Assembly (NCBI RefSeq): GCF_015210005.1
Contig: NZ_MU158698.1
Location: forward strand, 2,775,273 to 2,839,272
Length of the DNA stretch: 64,000 nucleotides
DNA from: Sphingobacterium hungaricum
GTDB lineage: Bacteria > Bacteroidota > Bacteroidia > Sphingobacteriales > Sphingobacteriaceae
Direction: 5' to 3'
In this document: piece after piece, positions 36,086-45,489 of the stretch
How positions within the stretch are numbered: the first letter of the stretch is position 1
Layout of the letters: every line of letters begins with the position of its first letter
Position numbers and translations under genes: made by a program
Notes under the pieces: model-generated
The model's input: only the letters and a program-made list of their open reading frames with translations
Databases searched by the model: none
What the model was told of the DNA's origin: nothing

Positions 36086-36670
36086 TTACTTTATACATAG
36101 GTCAAAAATTATATAATGTTTTATGCCAAACTCCTTTCCCCAGTTCTCCACATCTTTGCCGCTACTATCCACTGCACAGTACATTTTATAATTCCCTTTC
36201 TCATACGGCAAAATATATGCAAATGCATGAAAGGATTTGCCTACTTCGATATCCATATGTTTGCCTATGTCTCTCAAAGAATAGTCATCGGAATCAATGG
36301 CATCGAACAGTTTCTCGTAGGTGAAATTTTTGAAATTGAAAAATAGTTTTAATTTTTCAGCGTTGAATTTCTTGCCTATCAGACTGAAATGTAAGGTGTC
36401 TGAGTCTATTGCTCCAAAATTTGTGATTTTAGCAGTATTCAAGATGGTGTCAATTTTGGAGACTACACCGTCTGAAATCGTTTTGGATATGACCATGTAA
36501 TTCCTTCCCTTAAGTCCTGGCCCAGCTATCTTAACGTCGAAGTAGTCAATTTTTTCAAATTTTAGAATATCGCGAAGCTCGCTATTTCCTGTGCCATAAT
36601 CAGGTTTCATTTTCAATTGTCCCAGTGCTGCTAATGGAAGTAAAAGCAGCGTAAATAAAAAAGTTTTCAT
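36086..36670 (-). CDS. Secreted hypothetical protein
   Basis: A 194-residue protein with signal peptide (residues 1-18, ending LAALGQ) and a mature part of alternating strands and helices (YFDVKIAGPGLKGRNYMVISK, FGAIDSDTLHFSLIGKKF). No motif was recognised. It lies 63 bp before the remnant TPM gene in the same direction, in a run of minus-strand envelope proteins. Confidence 0.6.
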   Translation of the reverse strand: MKTFLFTLLLLPLAALGQLKMKPDYGTGNSELRDILKFEKIDYFDVKIAGPGLKGRNYMVISKTISDGVVSKIDTILNTAKITNFGAIDSDTLHFSLIGKKFNAEKLKLFFNFKNFTYEKLFDAIDSDDYSLRDIGKHMDIEVGKSFHAFAYILPYEKGNYKMYCAVDSSGKDVENWGKEFGIKHYIIFDLCIK

Positions 36671-36733
36671 AGTGTAATATTAATTTTTAGAAGTTATAAA
36701 GAATACGTTTCTTCCATGTTATTAAAAAAAAAC

Positions 36734-37285
36734 CTATCTCCAAAGTCTTATAAATTCATCCACAGCTCTATTTATTCCTTTATAATAGTTCCCTTCCCTA
36801 AATTCAGGCATAATAATACTATCCAATACCTGTTGACAAATCTCATCCGTCAAAATATGTTTTGTACCGATTCCTGTATTTATTCGGATCATGCGGAGTC
36901 CAGGGCTTAAACAAATTGCTATTCCGTTATTTTTTTCTGCTGTTCCAACACCCCAATAATTCGATAAATCAATGCTGAATTGATCAAAGTTATCTTCTGT
37001 AAGTTTATCAGAATTAATGCTTATAATCGCTATTTGGTTGCTGGTTTTTTCGTCGTAGGCTCGGAGTTTGTTTTCTAACAAATTAGTTTCAGTAGAATCT
37101 AATATAGAAGCAAAATCATTTACGTAGCCTATTGGGATTTGGAAGTCGGGATTTTTGAAGACACTGCTGTCGTTAAAGTTTTCAGCAAAAGGAGTCCTGA
37201 TGCTACTCGTTTGTGACTAGGAGCAGCTTGAGAGCATAAAAGCTGAAACTAATGTAAGTAGTAATTTTAGGATAATCGAAGCATG
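36734..37285 (-). pseudogene. Broken TPM-domain lipoprotein gene
   Basis: The visible 115-residue frame (36734-37081, beginning with TTG) is the main part of a TPM domain: LENKLRAYDEKTSNQIAIISI, then GVGTAEKNNGIAICLSP and RINTGIGTKHILTDE. Reading the same frame upstream continues the domain (FAENFNDSSVFKN...PIGYVNDFASILDST) and then meets a TAG at 37217-37219. Directly before that stop the frame reads LLLTLVSAFMLSSCS, a lipoprotein signal peptide ending at its Cys. No in-frame ATG precedes it before a TGA at 37292-37294. So the gene once encoded a full lipoprotein and is now interrupted by a stop after the lipobox, and its start is lost. Confidence 0.75.
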
Positions 37286-37600
37286 TTTAGTTCATGTAAG
37301 CATTAGATAAAATTAATAAATTTATTTAAATTAATTATTTACCTTATAAATAATTTTTAATTAGCATATCAGAATTTCATTCTGATATGCGGAATACAAT
37401 TTAACAGTCCTCGGGAATTAATTAGGGTTTCTCTTATTACTAAATTTGCGAGTTAAACTTAGCTCTCACTTTTTGTTAGTGGGATCCAGAACAACGACTT
37501 AAAATTATGAGTAGCTCTGGATATTTAGAGATCATAAGTTAGTTGTTATAAGAAAATCAGGATGTACTTTTGTAACATCCTGAAGCGCAATCGATTTTTA
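37286..37600 (-). other. Gap of about 315 bp with two hairpins
   Basis: No gene. A perfect 12-bp inverted repeat with 3-nt loop is at 37364-37390 and a terminator-like hairpin at 37558-37582 ends the minus-strand lipoprotein gene. A 7-bp repeat ATCCAGA/TCTGGAT (about 37483-37521) is weaker. The rest is AT-rich with no clear signal. Confidence 0.5.
37558..37582 (-). terminator. Intrinsic terminator of the lipoprotein gene
   Basis: Arms CAGGATGT/ACATCCTG extended by GTAC-like pairing with one bulged base, TTTT-containing loop, followed on the minus strand by a T-rich stretch (ATTTTCTT). It lies 19 bp after the stop of the gene at 37601. Confidence 0.7.
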
Positions 37601-38296
37601 TTATTGATTTACAATAACTGGTTTTCCATCTTTGCATCCAACAGTTGGTTTAATTACTGGGCTTTCAAAAAGGCATATTGTGCTTTCTAAATTCCGCTTT
37701 CTTAATATCAGACTATTATAAGCACCAACTAATAATGTCGCTTCATTTGTGCGAATGGTTTTATGAATAGCAAATCCTTCATAATTGCATAGCTGCTGTA
37801 CATAATCAACGCTCCATTGGCTAGCGTCCGTACAAGGAATATCGTTGTAGAAATTTATTAAGGCATCGTAACGACCGACTAATGCATTATTTACCTCTTC
37901 TATTGAAAGATCTTCAGCATACGTTAACTTTACTTTTCCATTTTCGCAAGCTTTTTCGATTGGCGGATAGGATGCCATATAATCCAAAACAATCCCTTGT
38001 CTCATTGCCGTCTCGGTTACTTTCTTATCGTAATAATTTAATTCATCTTTAAGTGTTTCAAATCGTGCTTTTATAGAGGGATGAACGGCGAAATAGTATG
38101 TGTAATTGATTCCAGCACCTAATATTTCAAAATCATTAATATTCGTGCATGAAACAGATGCTACTAAATTTTCTATTTCTTTCGTTTTCTCGGAGGAAAG
38201 TTCACTCCAGTAGGCAATCGATTGTTCATCATCTTTAGAACATGACATGAAAAATGATAAAACAATCAATGGTAATAACAAGATGTAACTTTTCAT
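37601..38296 (-). CDS. Hypothetical lipoprotein with surface-export signature
   Basis: A 231-residue lipoprotein. The signal peptide is MKSYILLLPLIVLSFFMSC, and the mature N-terminus reads CSKDDEQS; the K-D-D-E run right after the Cys matches the lipoprotein export signal described in Bacteroidota, so the protein should be on the cell surface. The mature part contains six or more cysteines (SCTNIND, EKACENG, IPCTDAS, LCNYEG, TICLFE, VGCKDG), which may form disulfides. No domain was recognised. The frame is open to 38362, but the ATG at 38296 starts the signal peptide. Confidence 0.7.
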   Translation of the reverse strand: MKSYILLLPLIVLSFFMSCSKDDEQSIAYWSELSSEKTKEIENLVASVSCTNINDFEILGAGINYTYYFAVHPSIKARFETLKDELNYYDKKVTETAMRQGIVLDYMASYPPIEKACENGKVKLTYAEDLSIEEVNNALVGRYDALINFYNDIPCTDASQWSVDYVQQLCNYEGFAIHKTIRTNEATLLVGAYNSLILRKRNLESTICLFESPVIKPTVGCKDGKPVIVNQ

Positions 38297-38451
38297 AATA
38301 AGTTGTTTATTAGTTATATTTATTACCATGAACGGTTGTTTATTTCCTAACGCTACAAACATAGCGAATAACTTAATGTTTTAATGATGCTCATTTATTG
38401 CGTTTTAGAATGTTTATACTTATTTTACTGTCTCATTAGTTAGATAAGGTT

Positions 38452-41400
38452 ATGTTCAAACATTTAAAATATATTGACGGTTCGTCGGATAAATTTTGGG
38501 AGATTCAAACGAATGATAATTCGCATACTGTAACGTATGGACGGAACGGAACTTCTGGCCAAAGCAAAACCAAATCTTTCGATTCAGAAGATGCCTGCCT
38601 AAAAGATGCCGAAAAATTAATCCTCGAAAAGACTAAAAAAGGCTATTCGGAAGATGGGTCGGTGATTCCTTCAGAGAAAAATGCCACAGGACAAACAAGC
38701 AAAAAGCCGTCTGCATCTGCTCTCCTAAAAGAGAAGATTGTTGATGCTTTGCATGATTTGATTAAGAAAGGCAATAAGCAAGGCATCATTCCATTTTTAG
38801 ATCTGTATGCTAAAGGAAATCTTGAACTAATCAAAAAGGAATTACGCATCGCAAGGCGCTATTACATCACTTATGTTGATCTGACCAACGAGCCACAATT
38901 TAAGAATAACTCGAATTATAACTGGGGATATCGAGGGACAGAAAATCAACATCAAATTATTAACCTTCTTTCTTTAGCCGTTTATAACCAAACAGAAGCA
39001 AGAACTGTATTTGATTTTGTGAGGATGCTTGATATGCCTAAGAATCCGGAAGTGTGGGCAGTATTGCAATGGGCAAAACCTACTTGGCTGACTCCTTATC
39101 TATTGGATCAGCTACAGCGTAACAAATGGGCCAGAATAGGTTATTGGAATTTACGCTATTTGGAAGAAAATGATTTAGTCACTTTTGAACCGGAATTATA
39201 TGCTCGCTCAGTTTCTCGGTTCGATGAAACTCGCGATAAAGATTTACAGCTAAAGAATCTGAATAGATTGGTCATCGATGCCCTCGCGTTGAAAAGAGAT
39301 ATTCCTTTGGTATTTGAGTACGAAACAGCCATACATACCTCTTATTATGACTATAATTACCAAAATAAAGTCAACGAACTGTTGTGGCATAAAGTGTTCG
39401 ATGAATTGGTTGAGACAAATAAACTATCGAAAGAAGTTCTTTTATCTTCTGCTCTAGAAATACAAACTAAGAATTGGAACAGTAATTTAAAATCTTTTTT
39501 TAGAGGTTTGATTTTAAGATTGAATGCAGACGAAGCCACCTTACTAGCACATCAGCATCAGATTTTTCCGTTGTTGCATTCCGAAGATAGCAGTCCGATT
39601 AATTTTGCAATTAATCTACTAAAACCTCTACTTGATAATCAAGATTTTGATATGAATGAATTCTTGATATGGGTAGAACCAAATTTTATGCGCACAGATT
39701 TGAAAGGAGGCATAAAAACGTTGCTCATTCAGTTTGATAAATTGATGAAATCAAAACCTGAGCATAAAAGTAGAATAGTTCTTTTGGTTACAGACGTGTT
39801 TATGATTTCAGATTTTCAATTGCAAGAGCGAGCAAGCAAGTTTATACTAAAACATCAAGCAAGTGTTGATGAAAATCTTTCCGATAAGCTCAATACTTAT
39901 TCCGCACAAATGCTTGGTTCTATTGCGCAAGACCTAAAATCTCTGATGGGTGCGGGGCAAACAGCTTATTCAGAGGAAGAAATATTAGCTACTTTATCTA
40001 GCGATGCTCAGGAATCCTATACTTATCAACCACAATCAGCCGAAAAACTTGTTCAGAAAATTAATTATCCCAGTTCGTGGAATGATATATTATTTCAAGT
40101 TGGACATGTCATTCATACGATAGATGAAGTACAAATGGAAATTTTAATGAATGCATGGATGATGCATAGTTCAGAATTTCCAGAAGATTATAAAAAACAA
40201 CTTGAACCTTATGTTGAGAAGCTAAAGAAAACCTACGTAGAATCAAATTGGTTTGCTCATTTTTCGTCAATATTTATAAGCAGATATTACGATGTATCCA
40301 AAATATTTTATGACAACAACCGGCATTCCAACCACTCAAGAAATGCAAATACCGTCAATGATATTTTAGTTCTTATCCAACAAAGAATGTTTTCTAACAT
40401 TCAATTGCCTTTATTAAGTCTTCCTACACATGAGCCTTTCTGGATAGACCCAGTCGTGTTGATTGAAAGGATTTTAGATTACGAAAAACAAGCTGTAGAA
40501 ATCGATCTGCTAGATTTGTCCATTGCATTGAGCCGTACAGTGCGCGAGAATCTTCAGCAAGCTGAAACGAAATTGGTTGCTGTGAAAGATGAAAAGGTTA
40601 GGCAGATATTGTCTTATGCACTTGGATTTGAGAATCAATTAGCTGTCACAAAGAAATCTTGGCTATCATCAATTATTGGTTCATCCAATTCAAAAGATGC
40701 AGATTGGATTGGTATTTGGGCTACGGTCGCAAGATCAAATTATCCTGAAGGAATTTTTGATGAATTTGAAGAAACTGCATTAAAAGATGCACCCTATGCG
40801 GTCAGAGATTTTCGTCCAGAAATAAAAATCGAAGCATTCTATTATGATTACTACAATTATACGACGAAAAAGCCTCATTATATGGGAGAAGCAATCAAAG
40901 CTCCACTTCCTCCTTTTAAAGAATATCCAAAAACTTTTTTGTACGCAAAAGAAATATTTAACCGAGGAAATAATCCATTTTCGTCCTATTATATGTTAAG
41001 CCTTGATGTGCCTTATGCCTATAGTTTGATGCCTCAAAATCCAGATTCCGTTTCTTTTATTTATGGCGTAGCCTATAATAGTATGAGCTCCAATATTACT
41101 AAATCTTCCAAATCCTTATTGGAGCTGATGCTTTATCCTTTTTTTGAGTTTAGCAAACATTCCTTATTATTTTTAGCTACAAGTTGTTTTGGAGCTGATA
41201 AACTAGTGCGTGCAACTTGTGTAGAAGTTTTGATTCAAACGATAGCAGAAAACAGATTGCCGATCGTAGAGATGAGTAATTTCTATGCTTTCCTATTGAA
41301 CGGTAATTATGGTCCTTACACTCGTTTTGTTGAAGTGCTGGAGCAATGCAAAGATGTTTCGGCAAAACAAAATGATGCACTTTTCCAGCTAATTGAAGGA

Positions 41401-41580
41401 ACGGTTTCCCAGCTAGAGGTCGGCGAAAAGACGCCAACAAATTTTAAAAAGTTTTTGGAACTGTTTTATGACCTTCAGCAAAAAGGAAGTTACACCTTAT
41501 CCGAAGAATTGTCTTCATCGCTAAAACAGTTTAATGCATATAAAGCTGTTCAACCTATTCTTAAAAAAATACTTAACTAA
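38452..41580 (+). CDS. Large WGR-domain protein
   Basis: A 1042-residue cytoplasmic protein. Residues 1-70 are a WGR domain (FKHLKYIDGSSDKFWEIQTND, VTYGRNGTSGQSKTK), a fold shared with PARPs and E. coli MolR that can bind nucleic acid. The other 950 residues are largely helical repeat-like segments (LLKPLLDNQDFDMNEFLIWV, QERASKFILKHQASV) that recall DUF6493-type proteins; this link is tentative. A SWIM zinc-finger protein starts 6 bp after the stop, so the two are an operon and probably work together. No catalytic motif was found. Confidence 0.72.
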   Translation: MFKHLKYIDGSSDKFWEIQTNDNSHTVTYGRNGTSGQSKTKSFDSEDACLKDAEKLILEKTKKGYSEDGSVIPSEKNATGQTSKKPSASALLKEKIVDALHDLIKKGNKQGIIPFLDLYAKGNLELIKKELRIARRYYITYVDLTNEPQFKNNSNYNWGYRGTENQHQIINLLSLAVYNQTEARTVFDFVRMLDMPKNPEVWAVLQWAKPTWLTPYLLDQLQRNKWARIGYWNLRYLEENDLVTFEPELYARSVSRFDETRDKDLQLKNLNRLVIDALALKRDIPLVFEYETAIHTSYYDYNYQNKVNELLWHKVFDELVETNKLSKEVLLSSALEIQTKNWNSNLKSFFRGLILRLNADEATLLAHQHQIFPLLHSEDSSPINFAINLLKPLLDNQDFDMNEFLIWVEPNFMRTDLKGGIKTLLIQFDKLMKSKPEHKSRIVLLVTDVFMISDFQLQERASKFILKHQASVDENLSDKLNTYSAQMLGSIAQDLKSLMGAGQTAYSEEEILATLSSDAQESYTYQPQSAEKLVQKINYPSSWNDILFQVGHVIHTIDEVQMEILMNAWMMHSSEFPEDYKKQLEPYVEKLKKTYVESNWFAHFSSIFISRYYDVSKIFYDNNRHSNHSRNANTVNDILVLIQQRMFSNIQLPLLSLPTHEPFWIDPVVLIERILDYEKQAVEIDLLDLSIALSRTVRENLQQAETKLVAVKDEKVRQILSYALGFENQLAVTKKSWLSSIIGSSNSKDADWIGIWATVARSNYPEGIFDEFEETALKDAPYAVRDFRPEIKIEAFYYDYYNYTTKKPHYMGEAIKAPLPPFKEYPKTFLYAKEIFNRGNNPFSSYYMLSLDVPYAYSLMPQNPDSVSFIYGVAYNSMSSNITKSSKSLLELMLYPFFEFSKHSLLFLATSCFGADKLVRATCVEVLIQTIAENRLPIVEMSNFYAFLLNGNYGPYTRFVEVLEQCKDVSAKQNDALFQLIEGTVSQLEVGEKTPTNFKKFLELFYDLQQKGSYTLSEELSSSLKQFNAYKAVQPILKKILN

Positions 41581-41586
41581 AACTAT

Positions 41587-42921
41587 ATGGCTACTGTCGA
41601 TTTAGAGTTAGCGTATGCTAAAAATTCAACCCTTGTTCAGAAATCAGGGATTCAGCAATTAGTTTTGTCGCATCAAGCGGAATTACCTGAAATCACCAAT
41701 GTACCCTGCTTTTTTTGGGGAAGTATAACCGATCCTTTGCTTACATCAAAATGTTTATTGACCTTGTCAAAAGTTGTCCGTTCGAGTTTCGGACCAATGC
41801 CTCCGGGCCTGCGCGATCCTATTGTTTCAGCAGGAACAGATCAAATCCGCTTCGAAGGATTTTCTTCCTGCAATGGTGTGTATGCTCGGTTGGACTTATT
41901 GGAAGATGCCATCGATGGCGAATTTTTAGCCAGCGGAACGACCAATGTGGATTTTAATGAGCCTATGCTCAATGCGCTGAATGCCGTTAAGAAAACCGAA
42001 AAAATGGTGCTTGGTGTCGGGAGCAAAGAAGTATCTGTTAGTACTGATAAGGGAAAAGTGACTGAAAAGAAAGTAACCTTACCTCCTAGGTGGATTAAAG
42101 GCCTTACTTCTGTACAGCTTTACCTTGCCGGAATGGAAGAAAAATTTCGACTAAATAAAATCCAAGTTATTCAATTGTTTCAAAGCATTCCGAAAGGAAA
42201 TACCAAAGGCGAATTTTATTTAACAAAAAGAGCCAATCGATTTGTGTTATCGCCAATTGCCAGCAAAGATTCGGTTCGAGTAGGAGGTATCCAACGCCTT
42301 CGTTTGCTAGAAGGCATTTTGCCTTATATTGATAGTTTAATTGTGTATCAAGAGTCAGGTGGTGAAAGCAGTTCGTTTGTTGCTGATTTTGGAAAAATGC
42401 GATTAACGTTATCCCTTTCTCCTGATAGTTATCGAGGTTTTTCTGGCGAAGGAAATGTGTTGGAAAATATGATTCAAGCTGTGCCTGATGAATGGGTAAT
42501 GGGTGTAAATTCACTTTTGAAATCCAATGAATTATTCGATCCGACTTTGTTGTCAATCGAAAATGACGTGGATTTTGACCTAATGGATACGTTGACTGCA
42601 TCTCTTTCCTCCATTGGTTTGCTAGGATATGACTTACACCAAAATCAGCATTACTACCGAAGATTGCCATTTAAAATGGAACGCATTCTTGCCTTAAATC
42701 CAAGATTAAAAAATGCAAAGAAATTGCTTAGTACAGAAGGAGTGGAGTTAATAAAAAATGCCGACGGATATATTGAAGCAAGGGTAGAAGGTTCCGGAGT
42801 CAAACATACCGTGATTATTCAAGGGGAACAAAGCCGATGCACATGCGATTGGTTTACCAACCACCAAGGGAAAAGAGGTTTATGCAAGCATATTTTGGCT
42901 GTGAAGATGTTGAGTAATTGA
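41587..42921 (+). CDS. SWIM zinc-finger protein, partner of the WGR protein
   Basis: A 444-residue cytoplasmic protein with a C-terminal SWIM zinc finger at about residues 418-436: RCTCDWFTNHQGKRGLCKHI, fitting CxC-x(n)-CxH. The long N-terminal part includes VRSSFGPMPPGLRDPIVSAG and has no recognised motif. SWIM fingers bind DNA or protein. SWIM proteins of this length are encoded next to large helical-repeat or MoxR/VWA proteins in many bacteria; here the partner is a WGR protein. The pathway is unknown. Confidence 0.75.
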   Translation: MATVDLELAYAKNSTLVQKSGIQQLVLSHQAELPEITNVPCFFWGSITDPLLTSKCLLTLSKVVRSSFGPMPPGLRDPIVSAGTDQIRFEGFSSCNGVYARLDLLEDAIDGEFLASGTTNVDFNEPMLNALNAVKKTEKMVLGVGSKEVSVSTDKGKVTEKKVTLPPRWIKGLTSVQLYLAGMEEKFRLNKIQVIQLFQSIPKGNTKGEFYLTKRANRFVLSPIASKDSVRVGGIQRLRLLEGILPYIDSLIVYQESGGESSSFVADFGKMRLTLSLSPDSYRGFSGEGNVLENMIQAVPDEWVMGVNSLLKSNELFDPTLLSIENDVDFDLMDTLTASLSSIGLLGYDLHQNQHYYRRLPFKMERILALNPRLKNAKKLLSTEGVELIKNADGYIEARVEGSGVKHTVIIQGEQSRCTCDWFTNHQGKRGLCKHILAVKMLSN

Positions 42922-42928
42922 TAAAAAA

Positions 42929-42962
42929 ACAAAACCGATCGGCAATAACCGATGGGTTTTGT
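42929..42962. terminator. Bidirectional terminator
   Basis: A 14-bp stem with one mismatch (42929-42942, 42949-42962), 6-nt loop, with an A run on the left and TTTTG on the right. It lies between the convergent SWIM and DoxX genes. Confidence 0.8.
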
Positions 42963-42984
42963 AAATGCGCAACCGAACGCTAAC

Positions 42985-43395
42985 TTAACTTACTTTTTTC
43001 TTGACGATTATGCTCAAAGCAAATGCAGCAGCTGCTGAAGTGAAGACGGAATAGTCAAGTGCTGCCTTTAGGCTGACCGAGATGGTCATTGCCAAAGCGA
43101 AGAGCAAAAGAAGCGCGCAGCTAGTTTTGGCGACTAAATTGGTTTTGAACGTAGTAAGTAAGAAGACACCTAAACCTATTTCAAGAACAGTTGCTGAAAT
43201 CGCAAAGAAGGGTATTAGTTTTTCGGGGATGAAGGGCATTAAACTTTGCGTGTATGCAATAAAATTTTTCCAATTTCCCCAAACTGATAGATTTTCCGGC
43301 CAAAGACCAAACCTATCCGCAGAAGCAGATAAAAAACCTGCGCTCAGCGCAATGCGTAGAAACCATTCTGCCAATTTCAGTTGAGATATTTTCAT
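42985..43395 (-). CDS. DoxX-family membrane protein
   Basis: A 136-residue four-helix membrane protein of the DoxX family: WFLRIALSAGFLSASADRFG, then IPFFAISATVLEIGLGVFLL with the conserved Glu in the second helix, and two more helices ending in Lys-rich KKKVS. Family members have been tied to quinone or thiol chemistry in some species, but the role here is open. It sits 20 bp behind the aspartyl protease gene on the same strand. Confidence 0.82.
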   Translation of the reverse strand: MKISQLKLAEWFLRIALSAGFLSASADRFGLWPENLSVWGNWKNFIAYTQSLMPFIPEKLIPFFAISATVLEIGLGVFLLTTFKTNLVAKTSCALLLLFALAMTISVSLKAALDYSVFTSAAAAFALSIIVKKKVS

Positions 43396-43414
43396 AAGCT
43401 GATGCGGTTTAATT

Positions 43415-44626
43415 TTAGATAGATTTTGACGCCAATTTCTTGTGGGCGATTACTTCCGTGACTTCTCCCGTCGCTGATTTAACTTTGATTTTTACCGTAT
43501 CCATATCTGGGAAAAATGACTTGTTCGTCCAATAGCTGCAAAAATTGGATTCATTGAACTCTGTTCCATTCATTTCTAAGATTTCATCTCCAAACTGTAA
43601 ATAATCTTTTAGTTCATCTTCCCACACAACGCCAATAACCAATTTATTCTGGCTTAATGTTGGCGTAAAGCCAAATACAGGTTCTTCAATCTGAATGTCG
43701 TTTGACTTTCCTTCAAAATAAAATTTTTTATTTATGAAATCAATTGTCATTATTCCATGCGCTAAAAATCCCGCGCCGATTTTCGAATTGTTGTCCGTAC
43801 TGGTAGTCGTAACTACATTTTTGAACCGTGTATTTCCTAATTTAAATGTTGGAACTAAAAGTTTGAGGCGCTCTATTGGCTCAACGTCCGCAAATATGCC
43901 AACCGAAGAAGAGCCTTTGCCTTTGGCTATAACTTCGAAAATCTCTTCTTTTTGGAATTGTTTATAATTTCTAGCCGACAGGGAGTATAGCCCGCCCATT
44001 CCAGTATCAATTAATAATTGCTCTTTTCCATCATCTTTACCTTTTAAATTAATCCATATGTAAGGACTTCCTTGGTCACCAATTAATTTTATTTTTGTCG
44101 ATGCTTTATTATTTAATGTCAGGCGATTGACGTTGTCGGTCAAAATCATTTCTTTCTTGTCAGCATCTAGCTGAATAATAGAATTTCGCAACATGTTGCT
44201 GCCGATAAATCCATCAAACCCAAAACATTTGAGTACTGGATTTTCATTAAAATCATAGACTAAGCTTTCGATATTTTCAAATAGAAGAGTCCCGATTTTA
44301 AGCTCTTTGACTAAGACAAGGTCAATGTTCTGCTTTTTATTGTTAGAATCTGAAATGGAAATCTCTTTTAGAAATTGAGGCTGTAACAGATCATACAATT
44401 CTCTTGAAATCATATTCGGAGCTCCAGTATCCACTAAAAACCGATAAACTTTTCCATTTATTTCAATTGGAATAATTATTTTATTGTTTACAAATTCAAA
44501 ATCTATGCGCTCATAATAATCTTTAGCCGTTGTTTTTGGTTTTTTTGAGGATAGGCTCTGACCAAATCCCGCTTGAAAGAGTAGGAGGAATACGACAATC
44601 AATAGGTTACTTTGAATAATTTTCAT
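43415..44626 (-). CDS. Secreted retropepsin-like aspartyl protease with PDZ-like domain
   Basis: A 403-residue protein with signal peptide (residues 1-22, ending QAGFGQ). Two aspartyl-protease half-sites are seen: RFLVDTGAPNMISREL (about residues 63-78) with the DTG triad and LLIDTGMGGLYSLS (about 203-216). The C-terminal about 90 residues (VWEDELKDYLQFGDEILEMNG) look like a PDZ domain. Such periplasmic or outer-membrane proteases are common in Bacteroidota; their substrates are unknown. It is co-directional with the DoxX gene 20 bp downstream. Confidence 0.85.
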   Translation of the reverse strand: MKIIQSNLLIVVFLLLFQAGFGQSLSSKKPKTTAKDYYERIDFEFVNNKIIIPIEINGKVYRFLVDTGAPNMISRELYDLLQPQFLKEISISDSNNKKQNIDLVLVKELKIGTLLFENIESLVYDFNENPVLKCFGFDGFIGSNMLRNSIIQLDADKKEMILTDNVNRLTLNNKASTKIKLIGDQGSPYIWINLKGKDDGKEQLLIDTGMGGLYSLSARNYKQFQKEEIFEVIAKGKGSSSVGIFADVEPIERLKLLVPTFKLGNTRFKNVVTTTSTDNNSKIGAGFLAHGIMTIDFINKKFYFEGKSNDIQIEEPVFGFTPTLSQNKLVIGVVWEDELKDYLQFGDEILEMNGTEFNESNFCSYWTNKSFFPDMDTVKIKVKSATGEVTEVIAHKKLASKSI

Positions 44627-44831
44627 TTCTATAAAAAGGGATTTCTTAAATATCTACATTTTATATAACTATTCGATAAAATGATTATCATTTAATTGAA
44701 ACTAATAGTTGCTTTAACATATTTTATAGCTTCATTAGGTCAGAATAAAATTTGAATTGGGTAATTTTACACAAATTAACTGCTTGGACTCTAAAAAATA
44801 GAATATGTCTGCTTATAAAATTTGCTAATTA

Positions 44832-45476
44832 ATGAAAAGAACAGTTTTATTTTTCTGCTTTTATACAATCGTTCTAACGACTTTTGCACAAAACGAAATT
44901 GCAATCCAGAAATTTGCGAAAGGAATTAAGATGGCAAGAGAAGGCTATATTTCTATAGGAAGCATTGATGTCGAGCAAGCAGCTTTGGCAGGAAATGCTG
45001 ATGCATTATATGAGCTCGGAAAATGGAACCTAAATGATAAAGCTTTGGGCGTGAATATCATTCAAGCTACGAAATGGCTCAAGCTCGCTGCAGAAAAGGG
45101 ACATGTTTCAGCAATGCTTACATTGGGTTATGTCTATCAATACAATTCTACAGAGCAAAACCATCTAAAACTCGCCGACGATTGGTATCGCAAAGCTGCC
45201 GATATGGGAAATGCAGAGGGAATGTTCAGGCTGGGGGATTTGCAACGCTTATCAGAAAATAAACAGAAGATGTTTATTGCGCAATCATGGTATGAAAAAG
45301 CCATTCAGAAAGGTCATATTGCATCTAATTATTGGCTTGGCTATTTATACGAAAATGGATTTGCAGCAGATAAGACCGTAGATGACGCAATTGCGCTATA
45401 TCGCATTGCAGCTAGGCAGCGGTTTCCAGAAGCAATTGAAGCGTTAAAACGATTGGGATTGACAATAGAAAATTAA
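44832..45476 (+). CDS. Secreted Sel1-repeat protein (first)
   Basis: A 214-residue protein with signal peptide (ending LTTFAQ, about residue 19) and four or five Sel1-like repeats of about 36 residues, such as ALYELGKWNLNDK...ATKWLKLAAEKGH and AMLTLGYVYQ...ADDWYRKAADMGN. Sel1 repeats form a helical scaffold for protein binding. A second Sel1 protein starts 13 bp downstream. The two flank, on the upstream side, the unknown three-gene cassette, but 300 bp separate them from it. Confidence 0.85.
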   Translation: MKRTVLFFCFYTIVLTTFAQNEIAIQKFAKGIKMAREGYISIGSIDVEQAALAGNADALYELGKWNLNDKALGVNIIQATKWLKLAAEKGHVSAMLTLGYVYQYNSTEQNHLKLADDWYRKAADMGNAEGMFRLGDLQRLSENKQKMFIAQSWYEKAIQKGHIASNYWLGYLYENGFAADKTVDDAIALYRIAARQRFPEAIEALKRLGLTIEN

Positions 45477-45489
45477 GGTACATCAAAAA

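Noticed and set aside
42167..42670. 167-residue frame on the minus strand inside the SWIM gene
   Set aside because: Shadow of the well-supported SWIM-domain gene on the plus strand; no start context, motif or signal.
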